Notes under the pieces: model-generated
The model's input: the letters and a program-made list of their open reading frames with translations, nothing else
Database searches by the model: none
What the model was told of the DNA's origin: nothing
Shown here: positions 59,074-64,000 of the stretch, one piece after another
Layout of the letters: each line of letters starts with the position of its first letter
How positions within the stretch are numbered: the stretch's first letter is position 1
Made by a program: the position numbers and the translations under genes
Assembly: GCA_027920525.1 (NCBI GenBank)
Contig: CP115858.1
Coordinates: 4,794,346 to 4,858,345 of the forward strand
Source: Chryseobacterium daecheongense
GTDB taxonomy: Bacteria > Bacteroidota > Bacteroidia > Flavobacteriales > Weeksellaceae
Reading direction: 5' to 3'
Length of the DNA: 64,000 bases

Positions 59074-61344
59074 TTAAAATTCTGAATTTTCATTTTTATC
59101 AGTTTCATCCTTTTTATCCACAAGATTTTTAATGATATTTTTCAATCTCTGGAACATAAATGAGCTTAGCAATAAAATCACTCCAAGTAATATAAAAGCT
59201 ATAATTCTGGAGATATTATCCATTTGCCATACATCATAGGCATACAGTTTCACAATAACGATCCCTATAAGGGTGAATCCGATTCTGCTTAATTCATTAT
59301 TCTCTCTTTTAAGCCCGGTATAAATAAAGATAATTGAAAGGATAGCCCAAATGATTGGAAGATACAGAATGCTAAAATGTTTTTGCAGTGCAGGCAGGTT
59401 TGTAAGGTTTACTGAATTTCCCAATAAATATAAGTGATACAATTCACAGCTTACAACAGTAACCAATGTAAAGGCACCGAGCCAATACGAAATTTTTATT
59501 TTCAAAAAATCCGGTGTGTTTATTACCTTATAATAATATACATATATAAAAGGAATGAGGTATAGTAAGTAAATTCCATAGAAAGACCATGAAGTTTTCT
59601 TTAATACGATATCATGTATAAGCTCGGAAGCACAGAAAGTAACGTGAATGATAGTCAGGCAAAAGAAAAAATAAATCAATCCGTTTTCGATCTGTCTGTT
59701 TATTTCCAGTTTTCTGCCGAGTAGTAAAAGGATGAAGATGTAGAATAGACTCAGTAAAAGCCCCGATACTAAAATAATAGCAAAAGGCTGTTCAGAAATC
59801 TGATAAATCAACTCAAATAATATCGCGAAATAAATGATAGAGTAATTAAGGATTTTAAACGCATTTTCAAAGAAGCTATTTCCGGAAGTGTTATTTCCCT
59901 GTAATCTTTTGAGTAGGGCAAGATTAAAAAGGATGGTAATAATTGTCACCAAACTTGTTAAAAAGATAGGGTTGATTATTACGTTAAGATCTTTTGCGTC
60001 GAAATATTGTGCCCATGTAATGATTTGAGCTAACAGGACCAAAGGAAAAAGAATATAAAAGAAAACTTTAAAAATACTAAGATTTGTTTTTTTCCAGATA
60101 AAAAGAAGTAAGGTTGCTTCAATTGCCCAGATACTTGTGATCAAATGCGTTTTGAACTGTAATGCGACAGCAATGGTTAGAAGGCTTACAGTAATACCTG
60201 TAAATATGGAATAGGTGCTGTTAAAACCTTTCTTTTTATATTCCCTGAAAACGAGACAACCGTTAATAGCTGCAAAGATTAGAGGAAATATGATGACCGG
60301 CTCATATCCCAATTTGTTAAAAAGGTAAATTAAACTTAGAGTACTAAAGAAGTTGACCAGGACTAATAATATTGTATCAAAAGCAAAAAGTATGTTTTTC
60401 TTACTATAGTTAAGCAATGCGAAAGCATAAAATATAACATAATTGATCAGATAAAAATAAATACTTAATATTTCAGGTTTTTCTACAATCCAATATAACA
60501 AATAGAGATGAGTAAAGAAAAATGCAATTCCTCCAACACTTTTCCATTGTTTCAAAAAGGTAATGATAAACATTCCGATATTTAAAACAGATATATAGGT
60601 GAATAAAAATAAGTAATTATTCTGGCCGGAACTGATCATTAAAGGAGCTAGAAATCCGCCAAATAATGAAAAAATAACCAGGACCTCGCTATTATAGCGA
60701 TAAGAAAGAATGATAGATAATAATGTTATACAGCATGTAATAATAAAAGCGGTATTCTGTGCGAACAGATGATATTCCCGAAACGCTATGGTAGTGGTAA
60801 AATATAAGATTGCAATACCACCTCCCAATATTATAGATGAAAATGTTGCATAATTTTTTCTTAGAAAATGACCTGTAATTATAATAGCTGAACCGATGAA
60901 GAATCCTATTGTCGCCCTTGCTGCTTCTCCAATCCAGTTTTTATCAATGGCATATTTTACAAAGTAACCGATACCTAAAACCAGAGTGAAAATACCAATA
61001 ACTGCCAGAATGTTTTGTTTAAGAAACCCCGTAATAGGGGAAAGCCAGTCTGTCTGTTGATCTGATGGTACCTGTTCCGGAGTGTTGGGATAGATCTCCG
61101 GTGCAGATTCTTTTTCGTGATGAGTATTGATAGGTGAAGCTTCAGGAGATAGCTGAGATGGACTTGTAGATTCTTTTTTTAGCCCTGCAACCGGAATGTC
61201 TTTAGGAGTATTTTCCTGTAAGTCTGAAATTTTCTTTTCAAGCTTTTGTATTCTGCTATTTAAATTACTATAAACAATAATAATCAATACAATAAGTAGA
61301 ATAACCAGGAAATTTGCCGTCATAATTTTCATTTGTTTGATCAA
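59074..61344 (-). CDS. DUF2339 family multi-pass membrane protein
   Basis: A 756-aa integral membrane protein of the DUF2339 family. An N-terminal segment (LVILLIVLIIIVYSNL), a coiled-coil and low-complexity, Pro/Ser/Glu-rich linker (about 35-95), then about 20 or more membrane segments from WLSPITGFLKQNILAVIGIF onwards with the typical GIGYFVKYAID and WIGEAARATIGFFIG motifs. The function is unknown; the size suggests a large polytopic complex component or transporter-like protein. Start uncertain among M1, M5 and M8. Monocistronic. Confidence 0.8.
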   Translation of the reverse strand: MIKQMKIMTANFLVILLIVLIIIVYSNLNSRIQKLEKKISDLQENTPKDIPVAGLKKESTSPSQLSPEASPINTHHEKESAPEIYPNTPEQVPSDQQTDWLSPITGFLKQNILAVIGIFTLVLGIGYFVKYAIDKNWIGEAARATIGFFIGSAIIITGHFLRKNYATFSSIILGGGIAILYFTTTIAFREYHLFAQNTAFIITCCITLLSIILSYRYNSEVLVIFSLFGGFLAPLMISSGQNNYLFLFTYISVLNIGMFIITFLKQWKSVGGIAFFFTHLYLLYWIVEKPEILSIYFYLINYVIFYAFALLNYSKKNILFAFDTILLVLVNFFSTLSLIYLFNKLGYEPVIIFPLIFAAINGCLVFREYKKKGFNSTYSIFTGITVSLLTIAVALQFKTHLITSIWAIEATLLLFIWKKTNLSIFKVFFYILFPLVLLAQIITWAQYFDAKDLNVIINPIFLTSLVTIITILFNLALLKRLQGNNTSGNSFFENAFKILNYSIIYFAILFELIYQISEQPFAIILVSGLLLSLFYIFILLLLGRKLEINRQIENGLIYFFFCLTIIHVTFCASELIHDIVLKKTSWSFYGIYLLYLIPFIYVYYYKVINTPDFLKIKISYWLGAFTLVTVVSCELYHLYLLGNSVNLTNLPALQKHFSILYLPIIWAILSIIFIYTGLKRENNELSRIGFTLIGIVIVKLYAYDVWQMDNISRIIAFILLGVILLLSSFMFQRLKNIIKNLVDKKDETDKNENSEF

Positions 61345-61374
61345 ATATAAATAAATGTTTGTTAAGCTACTCGT

Positions 61375-61414
61375 AAAAACAATTAATCCATCATATTGGG
61401 ATATGATGGATTAA
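61375..61414 (-). terminator. Intrinsic terminator after the C1q-like gene
   Basis: TTAATCCATCATAT, TGGG-side loop, ATATGATGGATTAA (61383-61414, 14-bp perfect stem), followed by TTGTTTTT on the minus strand. Confidence 0.8.
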
Positions 61415-61445
61415 CGGTGTATAGTGATTAAATTAAATAAAAGTC

Positions 61446-62162
61446 CTAGTTAGATACTTTGTAAATATAGAATGAAGCAACACTTGATCCAAGTAAACCT
61501 ACGTCAAGCGCAGAAGACCCTACAAGACCGAATGAAATCTTATCTCCTGCCTGTAGGCTATAGATTGAGTTCAAGCTGGATTCTGAAATTGTTAAGCTTA
61601 ACAGAATTAGGTTTGCTCCGCTAAATGCACGGCTATCTATTGTAGTAGCTACCCCTGCTCTTGTTCTAACGATTCCTACTCCCGGGCTGTTGGCAAGGAT
61701 AGAAGCTTGTAATCCTGTTCCGTAACGGAAAGTAAATCCAATAGCGTATACTCCGTCAGATGGAACAACATACGTATTGTCGGTATCAGAGAATAATGCA
61801 GCACTACCGATTGTTCTTTCTGCTGTCAGGAAGTTAACTCCTCTAAATCCGGAAGGAAACAATCCTAAGCTTAATAAACTGATTCCTGCTGTTTTTTTAG
61901 CAGCAAACAGGGTAGGGTTTGTTGCACCACCACTTCCGGCACTCGCTACTAATGCAGGATCTGCTTGTTGTAACTCACCGGTAGCAATATTATACATCAT
62001 AACATCAAATCCGGTTAATGTTGTCGTTGTTGGAACCTGGCGTACTTTCACATCTCCGTTTACGTCAAGAGTAGCTGCTGGTGTTGTGGTGTTTATTCCT
62101 ACCTGTGAAAAGGCTTGAAATGAGATCAAAAATAAGATCAGAATGGAAATTTTAGTTTTCAT
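61446..62162 (-). CDS. Exported C1q/fibre-like surface protein
   Basis: A 238-aa secreted protein. After the signal peptide (MKTKISILILFLISFQAFSQ) comes VGINTTTPAATLDVNGDVKVR, a short motif common at the start of flavobacterial surface and tail-fibre-like proteins, then a low-complexity Gly/Ala/Ser linker (ASAGSGGATNP) and a C-terminal beta-sandwich (about 85-238) with repeated strands and VVPSDGVYAIGFTFRYG, resembling C1q/TNF-like domains. It is likely on the cell surface. Function unknown; no T9SS C-terminal signal is seen. Confidence 0.72.
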   Translation of the reverse strand: MKTKISILILFLISFQAFSQVGINTTTPAATLDVNGDVKVRQVPTTTTLTGFDVMMYNIATGELQQADPALVASAGSGGATNPTLFAAKKTAGISLLSLGLFPSGFRGVNFLTAERTIGSAALFSDTDNTYVVPSDGVYAIGFTFRYGTGLQASILANSPGVGIVRTRAGVATTIDSRAFSGANLILLSLTISESSLNSIYSLQAGDKISFGLVGSSALDVGLLGSSVASFYIYKVSN

Positions 62163-62253
62163 GTTATAAAAGTTTAAATTGTTATGGTTCTAGTTTTAGT
62201 TTCGTAAAAATACAGCAAAAATTATGCCTGTAGGTTATATTTTATATAAAGTT

Positions 62254-62291
62254 ATTGTAAATTATGTTTAAATATTTTAACAATTTACAAT
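62254..62291. repeat. 10-bp perfect inverted repeat upstream of the C1q-like gene
   Basis: ATTGTAAATT and AATTTACAAT, 18-base spacer. It could be an operator for the C1q-like gene; it is AT-rich and may be chance. Confidence 0.4.
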
Positions 62292-62412
62292 TTATATTCA
62301 ATATAACGTTACGTATTTATACTATAAGTAAATATACTTAAATTTTTTGAGAATAAAGATAAATAAAATAATTTAAATAAATCCCTTTTTATTGAATAAT
62401 TTTTATTTAATG

Positions 62413-62449
62413 TAAAAATAAAGCTGTCAGACGTTCTGACAGCTTTTTA
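62413..62449 (-). terminator. Intrinsic terminator after pheA
   Basis: Minus strand: AAGCTGTCAGA, loop ACG, TCTGACAGCTTTATTTTTA; 11-bp stem with a T-rich tract. Confidence 0.85.
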
Positions 62450-62502
62450 GTAGATTATATTTCTTAGATAATATTATAACTATCCTGTTTTTTTAATAAG
62501 AT

Positions 62503-63351
62503 TTAACTTTCTAATAAATACTCTTTGTAATTTCCAAGGAAATCAACATCTGCGCGGATGGATTCAAGCTCCTGTATTGCATTTCCATGCAGGATCGGAT
62601 GCCATTCACCTACCACATTGATATAGAAAAAGTAGTTTCCAAGTCCCGTTTTTAAGGTCCGGGATTCTATTTTGCTAAGATTCATCTTTCTCCAGGCGAA
62701 TACTGATAGTACCTGGTGTAATCCTCCGGCATGATCTTCAGGTAATGTAATGAGCATCCCGGATTTTTCCCCAAGAACCTCTAATTTTTCGTTTTTGTAA
62801 GGATTTCCTTCTTTAGAGATCACGATAAATCGGGTGTGGTTCTGCTCAAAGTCCTGAATATTCCGGTTAATGATTTTTAAACCATAAAGGTTGGCAGCAA
62901 ATTGATTGGCGACAGCTGCGATCTTTTGATCAGGGTTCTCGGATACATATTTGGCTGCGGCGGCCGTAGAAGAAAAATCCTGCCTTTGAACATTCTTGTA
63001 ATTTTCATCTAAAAAATGAAAACTTTGAGCCAATGCCTGCGGATGGGAATAAATCTTCTCGATTTCCTCAATAGAATTGTTGGGATGAATCATTAAGTGA
63101 TGTGCAATGGGCATTACAGCTTCAGCTTCGATTTTTATTGCAGGGGTTTTATACAGATAATCTAATGTCATGGAAACGGTACCTTCAATGGAGTTTTCCA
63201 ATGGGACAACAGCTTTAGCAACTTCTCCTTTTTCTACTGCTTCAAAACAATCCAGGATATTTGCCTGTGGTATTAGGTCTTCCTCAGGAAAAAGTTGTGT
63301 GGTGGCAAGTTGAGTAAAACTTGCATGTGGGCCAAGAAATGCAATCTTCAT
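62503..63351 (-). CDS. pheA: Prephenate dehydratase (with ACT domain)
   Basis: Converts prephenate to phenylpyruvate in phenylalanine synthesis. The 282-aa protein has the PDT domain (about 1-180): MKIAFLGPHASFTQLAT, VVPLENSIEGTVSMTLDYL, HHLMIHPN, SHPQALAQSF and the catalytic TRF motif in HTRFIVIS (about 172); the ACT domain (about 200-280) ends in ESRTLKTGLGNYFFYINV (ESRP-like, Phe binding). There is no chorismate mutase domain. Feedback control by Phe through the ACT domain is likely. No attenuator is seen before it. Confidence 0.95.
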   Translation of the reverse strand: MKIAFLGPHASFTQLATTQLFPEEDLIPQANILDCFEAVEKGEVAKAVVPLENSIEGTVSMTLDYLYKTPAIKIEAEAVMPIAHHLMIHPNNSIEEIEKIYSHPQALAQSFHFLDENYKNVQRQDFSSTAAAAKYVSENPDQKIAAVANQFAANLYGLKIINRNIQDFEQNHTRFIVISKEGNPYKNEKLEVLGEKSGMLITLPEDHAGGLHQVLSVFAWRKMNLSKIESRTLKTGLGNYFFYINVVGEWHPILHGNAIQELESIRADVDFLGNYKEYLLES

Positions 63352-63434
63352 ATATTCTGCGTAATTGTTAAATGTAAATTAAACTTCAACAAAGGAATGA
63401 AATAGTTGATACTTAAAAAAATTATATAACGTAA

Positions 63435-63863
63435 TTATTCAGGGGTATTTTCTTCAACCTTCCAGTTTGCTTTAAAAAGATTCAATAAATGCTCCGGGCA
63501 TCTGATGATTTTGTTGGTTGATGAATCCAGAAAGAACAGGGTGGTAGAAGCTTCGGTAATTTTTACTCCGTCTTCGTTGTAGATTTCATATTCAAATTCA
63601 ATCCGTACTCCGGGTATTTTTTTTATATAGGTGTGGATTTCTAATTTTTGATCGTATAAAGCTGGTTTTAAATACTTAATTTTATAATCGGAAACGGGTA
63701 ACCAAATTCCCTGGTTTTCAATTTCATTATATGACATTCCGATGGATCGAAATAGCTCAACTCTGCCAATTTCAAAGTACGTTGCATAGTTGCCATAATA
63801 GACATATTTCATAGGGTCGGTTTCGGCGTAACGTACTCGTATTGAGTGGATTGTGTGTATCAT
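63435..63863 (-). CDS. Acyl-CoA thioesterase, YbgC/4-hydroxybenzoyl-CoA thioesterase family
   Basis: A 142-aa single-hotdog thioesterase. RVRYAETDPMKYVYYGNYATYFEIGRVELFR is the family signature, given here in part (RYAETDPMKYVYYGNYATY) with the catalytic Asp, then SMS-like GMSYNEIEN and YEIYNEDG. Substrate unknown. ATG 63861-63863 (MIHTIHSIRVRY) is preferred over an in-frame ATG 7 codons upstream. It is 83 bases upstream of pheA on the same strand and may share its transcript. Confidence 0.88.
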   Translation of the reverse strand: MIHTIHSIRVRYAETDPMKYVYYGNYATYFEIGRVELFRSIGMSYNEIENQGIWLPVSDYKIKYLKPALYDQKLEIHTYIKKIPGVRIEFEYEIYNEDGVKITEASTTLFFLDSSTNKIIRCPEHLLNLFKANWKVEENTPE

Positions 63864-64000
63864 TTTGGGTCTCAAATTATACATACAAATATATTTTTAA
63901 ATAATCAATACCTGCAAAATTTTTTTTTGAAAATAAAAAATTAGACCTTTGTCTTCCTTCTAAACACAGTACTAACTAAAGAATTAATCGGGGCATAAAT

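Larger units (their letters stand above)
62163..62502. other. 340-base intergenic region, very AT-rich
   Basis: The gap between the C1q-like gene and pheA holds no credible gene. It contains a 10-bp inverted repeat (ATTGTAAATT at 62254-62263, AATTTACAAT at 62282-62291), a long A/T stretch and the pheA terminator (62413-62449). The C1q-like promoter should lie here, but I could not find a clear -7 box. Confidence 0.6.

Noticed and set aside
62163..62502. Replication origin in the AT-rich gap before pheA
   Set aside because: No DnaA boxes (TTATCCACA-like) were found, and AT-rich gaps are common in this genome.
63352..63434. Possible attenuator before pheA
   Set aside because: I looked for a Phe-rich leader peptide and terminator upstream of pheA, on its strand, and saw neither.
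1..64000. CRISPR arrays, tRNA or rRNA genes, insertion sequences and prophage genes
   Set aside because: No regularly spaced repeats, no cloverleaf or rRNA sequence and no transposase or integrase seen by eye; a tRNA scan and IS search would be decisive.

Overview
The window is a 64 kb piece of a Flavobacteriia (Bacteroidota) chromosome, most likely Chryseobacterium or a close relative. The evidence is the low GC content, promoters of the Bacteroidota type (TTG, 17-20 bases, TAnnTTTG), the near absence of strong Shine-Dalgarno sites, and lineage-typical genes: PorT, a GLPGLI protein, paired DUF3857 proteins, a short-chain threonine dehydrogenase, double-glycine peptides and a zapA-6S RNA-rny block. 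It reads as core chromosome. I see no rRNA, tRNA, CRISPR array, insertion sequence or prophage.

Layout. 1-8.1 kb: partial lipB, then a complete tryptophan operon on the minus strand (trpE-G-D-C-F, two non-trp genes, trpB, trpA). A consensus promoter, a 25-codon leader peptide with three consecutive Trp codons and an intrinsic terminator precede it, which is a full attenuation apparatus. 8.2-15.6 kb: a lipoprotein and lipoprotein cytochrome c, rlmF, lysS, a tandem OmpA-domain protein and cytochrome bd oxidase (cydAB). 15.8-27 kb: gyrB, two DUF3857 transglutaminase-like proteins (the second without the catalytic Cys), small membrane and lipoproteins, a lipid kinase, dctA and ggt. 27.3-36.7 kb: a TonB-dependent receptor, threonine dehydrogenase, a degenerate polysaccharide deacetylase, a membrane phosphoesterase, a KAS III enzyme and the menG-porT cluster. 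36.8-40.5 kb: a coiled-coil gene, zapA, 6S RNA, rny and an MFS transporter.

40.6-51.6 kb is the most accessory-like part. It holds two small double-glycine-leader peptides with six Cys each, a LysR-YeiH pair, a CLC-F type transporter controlled by a fluoride riboswitch, a GLPGLI protein, thioesterase, ArsC-like protein, gcvT, idi and an AraC/AhpD-like pair. 51.9-64 kb: a HAD protein, a SerA-like dehydrogenase, mscL, nnr, an Lgt with an unusual N-terminal domain, yidD, rarA, a large DUF2339 membrane protein, a C1q-like surface protein, pheA and a YbgC-like thioesterase. pheA and trp are both aromatic amino acid functions but are 55 kb apart.

The best non-coding signals are the trp leader and attenuator, the fluoride riboswitch before the CLC gene, 6S RNA between zapA and rny, and several long intergenic inverted repeats. 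I did not find a clearly new multi-gene system. The least explained protein-coding signals are the orphan double-glycine peptides and the extended Lgt.
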